A model generated the notes under the pieces. That model saw only the letters and a list, made by a program, of their open reading frames with translations, was not told the origin of the DNA and made no database searches. From Gammaproteobacteria bacterium (GTDB taxonomy: Bacteria > Pseudomonadota > Gammaproteobacteria > Eutrophobiales > Eutrophobiaceae), in assembly GCA_026710545.1 (NCBI GenBank), contig JAPOQU010000060.1, positions 1-52,529 on the forward strand: 52,529 bases of DNA, in the 5' to 3' direction. Below are positions 17,713 to 25,407 of this stretch, piece after piece (position 1 is the stretch's first letter; every line of letters begins with the position of its first letter). Position numbers and translations under genes: made by a program.

Positions 17713-19065
17713 CTATACGAACATGCGCATTATGGCCTCGGCCTTTGTGAAACACTCCCTGTACTCGCTTTCCGGTACGGAATCCGCCACTATGCCCCCG
17801 CCTGCCCAGAAATAAATCCGGTCGTCCTTGTGTACCAGGGTACGTATCGCAATATTGGTATCCATGTTACCGTCAAAGCCGACATAGCCGATGGCGCCGC
17901 AATAAACAGTCCGGCGAAACGCCTCCAGCTCTTCAATGATCTGCATGGCTCGCAGTTTCGGAACGCCGGTTATGGAACCACCCGGAAAAGCGCCCCGCAG
18001 CAGGTCGAGCGCGTGTCTTTCCCGGTCGAGACGCCCGGTTACCGTACTCACCAGGTGATGGACGGTCGCAAAACTCTCCAGTGCAAATAACCTGGGGACC
18101 ATAACACTGCCGGTTTCACAGTTCTTGCCGATATCATTTCTCAGCAAATCGACGATCATCAGGTTTTCAGCCCGGTCCTTATCGCTCTCCAGCAACTGTT
18201 CGGCCAGGGCCTTGTCTTCATAGGCATAAACAGAACGTCTTATGGTGCCCTTGATGGGTTTGGTCTCAACCTGTTCATTGGCCACTGAAATAAACCGCTC
18301 CGGCGAAGAACTCAAAATACAGCCCTCTGGCAGCCGGAAAAAACAGGCATACGGGGCCGGGTTCGACTGTCTCAACTGCCGGTAAATGCTCCATGAATCG
18401 CCGCTAACGGCAATGCTGAACCGTTGCGCCAGGTTCACCTGGTAGCAATCCCCATCCCGGATATAGCGCTGAATCCGTTTAAAGGCGGCGCTGTAATGGT
18501 CCTTGTCGGTGTGATTAAGCATGGGCGATTGTACCGAATGCTCCCCCGCCTGTTGTGGCTGGTCAGCGCTGAATAACGCCTGCAGGGCCTGCCACTCATG
18601 CGCGCCAAGCCGCGTCCCGTCCGCGGCGATCAACCAGGTCCGTCTTTTATGGTGATCAACGATAACCGCCCAGTCGTAAAGACCGATAGCCATATCGGGC
18701 ATGTTGATGTCATCCCGGCACAGCGCCGGCAACTGTTCTATCCGGCGCCCCAGGTCGTAGGAAAAATATCCCAGAGCCCCACCGGAAAAAGGGAGGCCGG
18801 ACAAATTGATACGGCGTTCGCCCAACTGCCGTTTGACCAGGGTAAACGGGTCCTCACCCGAGTATCGTATGGATTCCCCCTGCGTTATCATGGTCTCGTC
18901 GCCATGGGTGAGGAGGGTGCAGTACGGACGGGCGCTCATTATGTCATAGCGGCCGCTGTCGATGCGCGGGTACCCGCTGTCCAGGAATATACTCCACGGC
19001 TCAGCCGCGATTTGACTGAATAACAGTGTTGAGTCCCGGGAATAATCCAGTTCAACCAGACGCAT
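17713..19065 (-). CDS. pabB: Aminodeoxychorismate synthase component I
   Basis: This 450-residue enzyme adds amino nitrogen to chorismate to give 4-amino-4-deoxychorismate, precursor of 4-aminobenzoate. The chorismate-binding domain fills the C-terminal half. The motif KPIKGTIRR has the Lys typical of PabB rather than the Ala of anthranilate synthase TrpE, and RAENLMIVDLLRNDIG, FPGGSITGVPKLRAM and YCGAIGY are conserved family segments. pABA is the starting unit of both folate and tetrahydromethanopterin; its position between mfnF-like and kinase genes, with beta-RFAP synthase nearby, suggests it feeds H4MPT synthesis. Its start overlaps the mfnF-like stop by 14 bases. Confidence 0.93.
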   Translation of the reverse strand: MRLVELDYSRDSTLLFSQIAAEPWSIFLDSGYPRIDSGRYDIMSARPYCTLLTHGDETMITQGESIRYSGEDPFTLVKRQLGERRINLSGLPFSGGALGYFSYDLGRRIEQLPALCRDDINMPDMAIGLYDWAVIVDHHKRRTWLIAADGTRLGAHEWQALQALFSADQPQQAGEHSVQSPMLNHTDKDHYSAAFKRIQRYIRDGDCYQVNLAQRFSIAVSGDSWSIYRQLRQSNPAPYACFFRLPEGCILSSSPERFISVANEQVETKPIKGTIRRSVYAYEDKALAEQLLESDKDRAENLMIVDLLRNDIGKNCETGSVMVPRLFALESFATVHHLVSTVTGRLDRERHALDLLRGAFPGGSITGVPKLRAMQIIEELEAFRRTVYCGAIGYVGFDGNMDTNIAIRTLVHKDDRIYFWAGGGIVADSVPESEYRECFTKAEAIMRMFV

Positions 19066-20113
19066 TACGCATTATCCGGGTTAATGCCGCGACCGCCACT
19101 GCTGTAGAGCAATTGTCGGCAGTGCGCATGTTCCTGTCTGATCCCGGTAATAAATCCTCAAAATCCACCACCCCGCAATTATTCTTACGCGCCAGTTTTT
19201 TAATAATGAAACGCCCTGCTCCCGCGGCTACGATGTTTTTTCCAGCGGGATTCCCGGGCCTGTCTGCCACCTTGTTAAAGGCCCGGTCTATTTTTTCAAA
19301 CTGTTTTTCCGCTATATGGTGCGCCACATCCAACCAGGGTTCCATGGCATCGCTTTTATCATAATCGGCCCCCAGCATCCTGGCCAGGCGTTTAATACTA
19401 TGGTAGCGCGTTTTCCCGCTGCCGTCAGCGGCAGGCATCAGGTCGAAGTGTTCGTCCAGGTCTCCTGTAATACGATACACATCCGCCATATTGGCAAAAT
19501 ACTCCGCGGCTATGGATTGCCGGACACCTTTATAAGGCAGGTGCTCCAGCACAGCCATAACGGGCGTCCTGGTTATGCCCGTGTACACCAGTTCACCGGT
19601 TTGCAGACGCTCCTGGTCGGTGTAACCGAGACTGCAAACCTGTTGTTCATGGAATGGAATGATATCCGTCGTGGTGGTGCCAAGGTCGACCAGGACCCCC
19701 GAACCAAGGTGTTTTGCAACATACGTCGCAGTCGCATGCCAGTTGGCGGATGCAACATCGGTATGGCAGCCATACAGCCGCTCAGGCGCCATCAGCCCCT
19801 GGTTGCCTGCATACACGTAGACCGGGTTACGCCGGCCCAGGCGCGCCGACATGTAATCCACCAGTTGCATCACTCCATCCCGGCGCCCGGGAAAGCAGTC
19901 TGCCAGTTCGCCCGTCATGGTCAGCGCATGAACGCAGTTACCCGAAGGGAGAGAGTTCAGCGCCCGGGTGACGGGCGCTTCCAACCTGTCGATGCCTTCC
20001 CATAACGGCGTCGCATACTGGTCCAGGGTGCACAGTACGCCGTTATTATCGAGGCAGGCGACCTTTAAATGTGCCCCGCCGATATCCCAGCCTGTATAAT
20101 TTTCTGCATGCAT
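19052..20113 (-). CDS. mfnF: H4MPT-linked C1 pathway protein, hydantoinase/oxoprolinase-like (MfnF-type)
   Basis: A 353-residue protein of the acetate kinase/Hsp70-like ATPase fold. The start at 20113 is fixed by the conserved N-terminal motif GWDIGGAHLKVA; only this ATG gives a normal N-terminus. Further motifs are VDLGTTTTDIIPF (phosphate-binding) and NIVAAGAGRFIIKKLA near the end. The family occurs with H4MPT C1 genes in methylotrophs; the archaeal member MfnF condenses the furan and tyramine-glutamate halves of methanofuran. AGG lies seven bases before the start. Remarkably its ATG and second codon (positions 20113-20108, ATGCAT) are shared with the first two codons of the divergent HisA-like gene. 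Confidence 0.85.
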   Translation of the reverse strand: MHAENYTGWDIGGAHLKVACLDNNGVLCTLDQYATPLWEGIDRLEAPVTRALNSLPSGNCVHALTMTGELADCFPGRRDGVMQLVDYMSARLGRRNPVYVYAGNQGLMAPERLYGCHTDVASANWHATATYVAKHLGSGVLVDLGTTTTDIIPFHEQQVCSLGYTDQERLQTGELVYTGITRTPVMAVLEHLPYKGVRQSIAAEYFANMADVYRITGDLDEHFDLMPAADGSGKTRYHSIKRLARMLGADYDKSDAMEPWLDVAHHIAEKQFEKIDRAFNKVADRPGNPAGKNIVAAGAGRFIIKKLARKNNCGVVDFEDLLPGSDRNMRTADNCSTAVAVAALTRIMRNASG

Positions 20114-20803
20114 ATCATACCTGTCATCGACCTTAAAGACGGTCTGGTAGTTGCGGCCAGGCAGGGCAAAAGACAACAGTACCGGCCCCTGGCTACCGCG
20201 CTGTGCCCGGATCCGGATATCCTGGCCGTCGTCCGGGCCTACCTGTCCGTATACCCGTTCAAAACATTTTATATCGCTGACCTCGATGCCATCGAAAACA
20301 ACGGCAATAACCATGTCCTCATCACGCGCTTGCTGGAGACGTACCCCGGTATCAACTTATGGATAGACTCCGGCCTCGACCCGTTCATTTACGAAACCCC
20401 CGGGTTATTCCGGGACCGCACCAGCATCATCCTGGGGTCGGAAACAGGCATTAGCCCCGGTCAACTGGATAATTATACGCGCAAATCGGATTGTATCTTA
20501 TCCCTGGATTATGCCGGCACGCGCTTTCTCGGCGACATGGGCTTACTGGAGCAACCTGCCCTGCTGCCGCAACGGGTAATCATCATGTCCCTGCAGCGCG
20601 TGGGCAGTGACGGCGGACCGGAGTTGGAACGCATCAGTTTCCTGATGGATAAACTGCGGGGTAAACAGGTTTATGCAGCGGGAGGCGTACGAAATGCAGA
20701 CGACCTGCGCGTACTTGCTGCCAACGGGTTGCAAGGCGCATTGGTCGCTACGGCCCTGCACAACAAGACCATTACAAACGAACATCTGACACAGCCCTTC
20801 TGA
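20108..20803 (+). CDS. HisA/HisF-like TIM-barrel protein of the H4MPT cluster
   Basis: A 231-residue barrel protein starting MHIIPVIDLKDGLVVAARQG, a HisA-type N-terminus (beta-1 with catalytic-type Asp). DLDAIENNGNN and LSLDYAG follow, and a phosphate-binding segment VYAAGGVRNADDL and GLQGALVATALH closes the barrel. It is too divergent and in the wrong context for histidine synthesis; such proteins (orf20-type) are regular members of methylotroph H4MPT clusters with unknown function, possibly in cofactor synthesis. It is the only plus-strand gene in this part of the cluster, and its start overlaps that of the divergent mfnF-like gene by six bases. No clear ribosome-binding site is seen. Confidence 0.8.
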   Translation: MHIIPVIDLKDGLVVAARQGKRQQYRPLATALCPDPDILAVVRAYLSVYPFKTFYIADLDAIENNGNNHVLITRLLETYPGINLWIDSGLDPFIYETPGLFRDRTSIILGSETGISPGQLDNYTRKSDCILSLDYAGTRFLGDMGLLEQPALLPQRVIIMSLQRVGSDGGPELERISFLMDKLRGKQVYAAGGVRNADDLRVLAANGLQGALVATALHNKTITNEHLTQPF

Positions 20804-20826
20804 TATGGATTAGATGAAGAAACTAC

Positions 20827-21071
20827 GAGGTCTGGACGGGCTTTCAGGACTATCATCCGCAGGGAAAGCGGATGGTAACAAATCGTCAGGATAGACGATT
20901 TGCAAACTACATCCGTGTAGTTTGCCCCTATGGGGCCAGCTACGCTGTCCAAATTCGTTCCGGACGAATTTGTGCACGGCGTTAGCCGCCTGAAAGGTTG
21001 TGCCCAGGGATGAGCACAATGAACGTACATGGACGTATTCACAGCGGGTCCTGAAAGCCCGTCCAGACCTC
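20827..21071. repeat. 245-bp structured element bounded by a perfect 24-bp inverted repeat
   Basis: The ends 20827-20850 and 21048-21071 are perfectly complementary over 24 bases (they begin GAGGTCTGGACGGG). Between them lies a row of hairpins: CATCCGC/GCGGATG, CAAATCGTC/GACGATTTG, CAAACTACA/TGTAGTTTG, CAAATTCGT/ACGAATTTG, a TTGTGC/GCACAA stem with AGGGA in the loop, and ACGTACATGGACGT. As RNA it would fold as a multi-branched, cloverleaf-like structure. It lies between the convergent HisA-like and fae genes. No protein is encoded. It may be a non-autonomous mobile element or a structured RNA. Confidence 0.85.
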
Positions 21072-21116
21072 CCCCGAACCCTCACAGATATATATCTCTT
21101 GAGAAAGATCTAAAAT

Positions 21117-21149
21117 AAAAAAAACCCCGGCTGGTGCCGGGGTTTTAGC
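21117..21149 (-). terminator. Rho-independent terminator of fae
   Basis: On the minus strand a stem AACCCCGGC/GCCGGGGTT with a four-base loop is followed by a run of T (seen as AAAAAAAA on the plus strand). It lies 17 bases after the fae stop. Confidence 0.88.
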
Positions 21150-21165
21150 TACGGCTGAACTGCTC

Positions 21166-21678
21166 TTACGAGTGAGCCTGGAACGGATGGTCCGCGTCAC
21201 CACGCTTGCTCAGTACTTCAGAAGCCTTGGGTTCACGTGCAACAGCACGCTTGATTGACATCTTGGTGGCTTCGTAATTGTAATCCTGGATCTTGCCGTC
21301 ATCTTCGGCAAGCCAGTGGATAAACACGCCAACGCAGATAAAAATATCATCAGCTTCATCCGCAGGGATAGTGCCATCTTCAACACAATCCATCACTGCC
21401 ATGGACACCGCGCGTTGCGCCGGGCCGAACATCTGCACGGCTTGCTTTGCGCCTTTGATGGTTACCTTGTTGAACATAACCGTAGTAGGTTTACATGCCA
21501 GGTTTGGCGAAACCACTGCGAGCAGGGATGTAAAACCGTCTTTGTTATTGGTAAGAGCATTGCAGGCTGCCGTTTCAGCCGCACTGCCGCGGGGACCCAT
21601 AATCAGGTCAATGTGGGCAACCTCATTGCCATCCCCCACCAATGCTTCACCAACGAGTACTCTATCAATTACGGCCAT
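21166..21678 (-). CDS. fae: Formaldehyde-activating enzyme
   Basis: Fae condenses formaldehyde with tetrahydromethanopterin to methylene-H4MPT, the entry step of the C1 pathway and the main guard against formaldehyde toxicity. The 170-residue form starting [15 protein letters not shown] matches the family length. The catalytic His is in [11 protein letters not shown]; other conserved parts are [34 protein letters not shown] and VGVFIHW. The ATG at 21678 has AAGGAGGT seven bases upstream. A second in-frame ATG at 21738, with its own GGAGG, would add 20 residues (see separate entry). The fae message ends at a strong terminator; mch, beta-RFAP synthase and the CitG-like gene lie upstream on the same strand. 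Confidence 0.97.
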   Translation of the reverse strand: MAVIDRVLVGEALVGDGNEVAHIDLIMGPRGSAAETAACNALTNNKDGFTSLLAVVSPNLACKPTTVMFNKVTIKGAKQAVQMFGPAQRAVSMAVMDCVEDGTIPADEADDIFICVGVFIHWLAEDDGKIQDYNYEATKMSIKRAVAREPKASEVLSKRGDADHPFQAHS

Positions 21679-21749
21679 ATCATTACCTCCTTCTTCTGTT
21701 TTAAAAATACTAGTAAGTTTTTCAAGAATTTTAAACATAATAAACCTCC
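21676..21749 (-). promoter_or_regulatory. Two strong ribosome-binding sites serving in-frame fae starts
   Basis: On the minus strand GGAGG (21749-21745) precedes an ATG at 21738 by six bases, and AAGGAGGT ending at 21686 precedes the ATG at 21678 by seven bases. The two starts are in the same frame, 20 codons apart. The extra segment reads [20 protein letters not shown], which could form a short amphipathic helix. Known Fae proteins start at the inner site. Both sites look functional, so two Fae forms may be made. Confidence 0.75.
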
Positions 21750-21797
21750 ATAAGGTCTATCAACCATACAACCCGCACCTGTATAACAACCGCCAGT

Positions 21798-22622
21798 TCA
21801 GCAGACACCCAACCGGTACAACAGCAGGCTGGCCACGGTCAGGTCCGCACAGGTGCCCGGATTTATTTCCGATTCTTTGAGTTCCCTGTCAAAGATCATC
21901 AATACATCTTCAGCATCGCCAGGATCATCATAGTCCCCAAATTGCGCCAGTACAGGAGTTGCTTTCTTCCTCACCTGCTCCGCTGTTTCCTTTCCATATT
22001 TTCTGCGGATATGAGAATCCGGGAAACTCGCCATATACATAAGATAACAGGCAACAACTGCCCATTCTACACTATTCCAGCGATTGTGATAGTTTTGCAG
22101 GCATTTTATCCCCGGATTAACGACTTCCCGGTAACCGTTTACGTATTGCAATGCAACCAGGTCGCGATCCTTTGCGGCATCCATGGCTGAGTATATATCT
22201 ATGTCCGTTGCAGAGTTTACGTCATATTTGTCCACCTTGCCAAGACCACCCGGGTTGGCCAGGCGGATAGCCGTAAAAATGTCCCGTGCGTCCTGCCGTC
22301 CCAATGACTTCAACGCAGGCTTGATCGCGTCCCGAAAGTCCTCCGGGGTCTGCAGTTGTTCAAACACCCAAATGACAGGCGCAACAAGCAATATCATGCC
22401 GAGGTTGGTGTTGCAGTTTACTGCTGCTGACGTGGCTTCAATACTGGACAAAATCCTTTCGCCAAGTCCAAGCCGGTGGTTGCACAGGATGGGGGTCACA
22501 ACTTCTGCGCTTTTGATGAAATCTGCGCATTCCATACCGTGGCCCGCGCCGTGCCGGCCTACGTTGCCGGGTTTTAACGCGTTGATATCGCAGATGAAGC
22601 AGTTATATACCAGGGCGTCCAA
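21798..22622 (-). CDS. CitG-like (triphosphoribosyl-dephospho-CoA synthase family) protein of the H4MPT cluster
   Basis: This helical protein of about 274 residues has the family hallmarks ALKPGNVGRHGAGHGM, TNLGMILLVAPV and NPGGLGK, and ends with NPGTCADLTVASLLLYRL. The family includes CitG/MdcB, which make the citrate lyase prosthetic-group precursor; orf5-type members sit in methylotroph H4MPT clusters with no proven reaction, perhaps making a cofactor precursor. No ATG is available: the frame opens just after a large inverted repeat, with a TTG at 22622 as the first usable codon and no ribosome-binding site. Relatives usually have a few more N-terminal residues, so the original start may have been lost to the repeat. 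Confidence 0.75.
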   Translation of the reverse strand: MDALVYNCFICDINALKPGNVGRHGAGHGMECADFIKSAEVVTPILCNHRLGLGERILSSIEATSAAVNCNTNLGMILLVAPVIWVFEQLQTPEDFRDAIKPALKSLGRQDARDIFTAIRLANPGGLGKVDKYDVNSATDIDIYSAMDAAKDRDLVALQYVNGYREVVNPGIKCLQNYHNRWNSVEWAVVACYLMYMASFPDSHIRRKYGKETAEQVRKKATPVLAQFGDYDDPGDAEDVLMIFDRELKESEINPGTCADLTVASLLLYRLGVC

Positions 22623-22639
22623 GAGTTTTTGTAGCGCAT

Positions 22640-22746
22640 GGGGTCAGAGCAACGGGTCAGAGCTAGGGGTCAGGTCGTACAATGTACCCTTTGCCCGTGT
22701 ACATTGTACGACCTGACCCCTAGCTCTGACCCCTTGCTCTGACCCC
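22640..22746. repeat. Near-perfect 48-bp inverted repeat built from GGGGTCAGAGC units
   Basis: Arms 22640-22687 and 22699-22746 pair with one mismatch around an 11-base centre. The arms consist of repeated GGGTCAGAGC blocks followed by a GTCGTACAATGTAC block. Similar elements are at 30238-30336 and, as a single arm, 24904-24913. The form resembles REP-type palindromes linked to Y1/RAYT transposases, though no such transposase lies in the window. It separates mch from the CitG-like gene on the minus strand and could process or terminate their shared transcript. Confidence 0.92.
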
Positions 22747-22753
22747 TTGTTCT

Positions 22754-23749
22754 TTAGCTGAATACGGTGGTGAACGACCTGTTCAGGGCCGGCAGGTTAA
22801 TCTCGCCCGCCTGGAACGAATGCCCGGTCTTGAGAGAACTGACGGTAACCCGCGCCGGGCTGAACAACATGGGGTCAAGTTTGTAGAAATCATAGTTCGC
22901 GCCTTTGAATACCTCGGCAAACGGCCTGCCGTAGTCTTCCGATGTATTGCTGGGCAGGCACCGGGCCAGCTCTGCCGCATCTTCATCCCCGGCATTGACG
23001 AACAGGTGAACCTGCCCGCCGAACAATATCGCATCATTGGTGCGGCTCATGGCCGTAAGAAAGTCGGGCGCCGGTGGGCATAGGGGTACGGTCCCCATCC
23101 CGTCCACAATTTTTTCCAGTGGGAAATGCATTGTATGGGCCTTGTGCAACGCGGCCTCAAACACCCGGGCGACAATCTGCACTGCGCCCGCAAGGCTCGA
23201 GGTAGGCGTCAGGATAAGCGTGAGGTTTTCCGGCGTTACCCGGCACCGGGCGGCAATTTTATCGGCTATTTCAACCGGAGGAACTTTATCGACTTCCAGC
23301 ACGATACAGGTTTTATCGGCTTTGTCCCGGTAGCCGATTTCATCAAACAACGGTTCCTTGCTGCCCAGGGCCCTGGCAGGGCCGGAACCCAACGCGTTGA
23401 AAGTGCCCTGATCGTTGCCGTGGGAAAGGCTCCAGCCGGCATACTGGCTGGCTAAACAGGCTATCACCGGGTGGCTGGTATGGACGTCTACGTGCCACGG
23501 CCAGTTGTCGTAGTCCCGCGATGCCCGCAATCTCGCCGTGGCAAGCCCGCCCAGGCAGATTTCGGCGATCTGTCTGCCGGCCTCAATAGTGCCGCTGCCA
23601 TTGATGCCCGCGTCTATCAGTACGCTACCGTTTTCCGTGCGGCTGGTATTTAATCCAAGACCTCCCGCAAAGTTAACCAGTTGATTAACCCTGGGGGCTA
23701 TCAGGCTATTGATGCTCAGGTTTGTTTCTTCTGTATCAATACTATTCAT
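22754..23749 (-). CDS. mch: Methenyltetrahydromethanopterin cyclohydrolase
   Basis: Mch converts methenyl-H4MPT to 5-formyl-H4MPT. The ATG at 23749 gives 331 residues starting MNSIDTEETNLSINSL; a GTG at 23770 is a longer option. Conserved segments are LVNFAGGLGLNTSRTENGS near the N-terminus, DVHTSHPVIACLASQYAGW, and GSGPARALGSKEPLFDEIGY, followed by TPTSSLAGAVQIVARVFE and GMGTVPLCPPAPDF. These are typical of the bacterial and archaeal enzyme, whose product is the substrate of the formyltransferases at 28415 and 35292. It lies downstream of the beta-RFAP synthase gene on the same strand. Confidence 0.95.
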   Translation of the reverse strand: MNSIDTEETNLSINSLIAPRVNQLVNFAGGLGLNTSRTENGSVLIDAGINGSGTIEAGRQIAEICLGGLATARLRASRDYDNWPWHVDVHTSHPVIACLASQYAGWSLSHGNDQGTFNALGSGPARALGSKEPLFDEIGYRDKADKTCIVLEVDKVPPVEIADKIAARCRVTPENLTLILTPTSSLAGAVQIVARVFEAALHKAHTMHFPLEKIVDGMGTVPLCPPAPDFLTAMSRTNDAILFGGQVHLFVNAGDEDAAELARCLPSNTSEDYGRPFAEVFKGANYDFYKLDPMLFSPARVTVSSLKTGHSFQAGEINLPALNRSFTTVFS

Positions 23750-23869
23750 ATCCCAACGCCACGGCTGCACAAAAGATCGATTTTATATCAACGGCGGTAG
23801 AATGTCCAAGTGTTTAGCCGCCAAACGGCACTAACCGGCGCCCGGCGAAAACAGGTTCGGAAGCTGTAT

Positions 23870-24871
23870 TCAGCCCGGTATCCTTTTCCTGTCCGATGGT
23901 TCGCACCTGCTTATCCGGGCCTGCCTGTTCTCGGCGCCGGCAAGCCTGAGCGTGACCCGTGTATCCTGCCCGGCAACCTTGTCTACGGCCCGCATTGCCG
24001 AAAGTTTGTCCGGGAATACGGCAAACCCGGTCGGCCCCCAGGAGGTCTGGCCGATGCCGGTCGCCTTGTTCTCCTGTAACAATTCCAGCGTTCGCCTGAC
24101 TTTGTCGCTTGCGAATATGCCGCCCTGGGCGGTACTGAAATATTCGCCGACGCATGCCTGAATCCTGCTGACGGATGCACCGAACTGCACGCAGTCATTT
24201 TCCATGATACTCGGAAGCATCTCCATCAATACCTGCTGGCAGATTTCCGCGCTGGCTTCACCCGGCATATCCGGCAATGAATTGAACGCCTCCAGTTCTT
24301 CTTTCCCGCTGATTCCCCTGCTCGTTTCATCCATCACCAGGACAAATTGCCATTCCTCGGGAAAGTCGCGGCGGAAGACCAATACGGGCGGTTTGTGCGC
24401 CCCGGATTTACCACTGTCGACTACGAAGCCGCCGTACCGGAACACTCCCAGCCCTACTCCGGAACGCCCGCCCCTGCCGGTCGCGGCCGCAAGTTCTTCA
24501 ACACCGGTATTTATCCCGTACAGGCCGGTAATGGCAGCGCCTAACGCCAGCGCCATCTGCGTGCCTGAACCCAGGCCCTGGTGGCGCGGAATACACTCTT
24601 CGACTTCGACCCGGACCCCGGAATTTATACGGAAATAATCCAGCACAGTCTGTGCGGTCCGGGCGATATATTCATCATCAGCCCCGCGGACGTCCACCCG
24701 GTCGCTATGGATGACATTCAGCGCAGTGGAAAACCCTCTAATCCCGACACCGATGCTGCCGTAACGCCTTTGCGGTCCACCGTTCAAATTCATGAAGCCC
24801 AGGTGCAGGCGAGCCGACGCCGCGACGCTCACCGCATCGGCAGGACCGATAATGTTTTGTGTCATCTTCAT
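23870..24871 (-). CDS. mptG: Beta-ribofuranosylaminobenzene 5'-phosphate synthase (GHMP family)
   Basis: This enzyme joins 4-aminobenzoate-derived units to phosphoribosyl pyrophosphate, the first committed step of H4MPT synthesis. The 333-residue protein has the GHMP ATP-like loop PRHQGLGSGTQMALALG, an early SARLHLGFMNLNG motif and SGVGLGVFRYGGFVVDSG. The C-terminal part includes QTSWGPTGFAVF. ATG codons at 24871 and 24865 are both possible starts. Its role fits the nearby pabB, which supplies the pABA. It is the first gene of the minus-strand set and is divergent from fwdD. Confidence 0.9.
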   Translation of the reverse strand: MKMTQNIIGPADAVSVAASARLHLGFMNLNGGPQRRYGSIGVGIRGFSTALNVIHSDRVDVRGADDEYIARTAQTVLDYFRINSGVRVEVEECIPRHQGLGSGTQMALALGAAITGLYGINTGVEELAAATGRGGRSGVGLGVFRYGGFVVDSGKSGAHKPPVLVFRRDFPEEWQFVLVMDETSRGISGKEELEAFNSLPDMPGEASAEICQQVLMEMLPSIMENDCVQFGASVSRIQACVGEYFSTAQGGIFASDKVRRTLELLQENKATGIGQTSWGPTGFAVFPDKLSAMRAVDKVAGQDTRVTLRLAGAENRQARISRCEPSDRKRIPG

Positions 24872-24903
24872 AACCACGGCGCCATTCTAACCTTTTTGAT
24901 ATT

Positions 24904-24948
24904 TGGGGTCAGAGGATATTTGACGATTACCCGTTAAAATGGTATTAC
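24904..24948 (+). promoter_or_regulatory. Candidate sigma-70 promoter for the fwd/fhc operon, next to a repeat arm
   Basis: TTGACG at 24920-24925 and TATTAC at 24943-24948 are separated by 17 bases and lie 83 bases before fwdD, whose ATG has GGAG eight bases upstream. A GGGGTCAGAG sequence at 24904-24913, a single arm of the repeat at 22640, lies directly upstream. No other promoter of this quality was seen before the long plus-strand set of genes. Confidence 0.5.
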
Positions 24949-25031
24949 TATTCGCAGTCTGTGGATTATGGCGCCGGCATACATCCCGATACATTTCACT
25001 GATTCAGCTAGAATTTTTACGGAGTAGACAT

Positions 25032-25376
25032 ATGCCGGAAACCATGTTGTTGATCCCCGGGCGTTCCAGTAAACAGGGGACCTCTCTCAATAAGGGAAAA
25101 CTCGGCGAAGAGTATCTCGACATCACGTCCACCGTTGAGATAGATGTGGACGAGATGACCCGGCTTGGATTCAACAGCGGCGATAAGCTGCGCCTGAAAA
25201 ACCATATCGGCGAGGCTGTTGTTACCTGCGTTCCAAAAAAAGCCGGCCATTTGCCCGAAGGCATGATCTTCATTGCCTACGGACCCACCTCAAGCCGCTT
25301 GATGGAAAGCGACACCGCAGGCAGCGGCATGCCCCTGTCAAAACATATCTCTGTTGAGGTGGAAAAAATCAGTTAG
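25032..25376 (+). CDS. fwdD: Formylmethanofuran dehydrogenase subunit D, molybdopterin-dinucleotide-binding
   Basis: A 114-residue protein starting MPETMLLIPGRSSKQG. It matches FwdD/FmdD, the small domain that closes over the molybdopterin or tungstopterin guanine dinucleotide cofactor: GKLGEEYLDI, LGFNSGDKLRLKN, IFIAYGPTSSRLM and SGSGMP follow in family order. In archaea FwdD and FwdB together hold the bis-pterin metal site. Methylotroph Fhc complexes normally have no pterin cofactor, so this gene is a strong sign that module 1 is redox active. It is the first gene of the operon, 31 bases before fwdB. Confidence 0.88.
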   Translation: MPETMLLIPGRSSKQGTSLNKGKLGEEYLDITSTVEIDVDEMTRLGFNSGDKLRLKNHIGEAVVTCVPKKAGHLPEGMIFIAYGPTSSRLMESDTAGSGMPLSKHISVEVEKIS

Positions 25377-25407
25377 AATACCGTGCCCGAAATGATGGGG
25401 AGAATTC

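Noticed and set aside
20108..20803. Histidine biosynthesis gene hisA
   Set aside because: It lies alone within H4MPT genes with no other his genes, and the sequence is divergent from true HisA.
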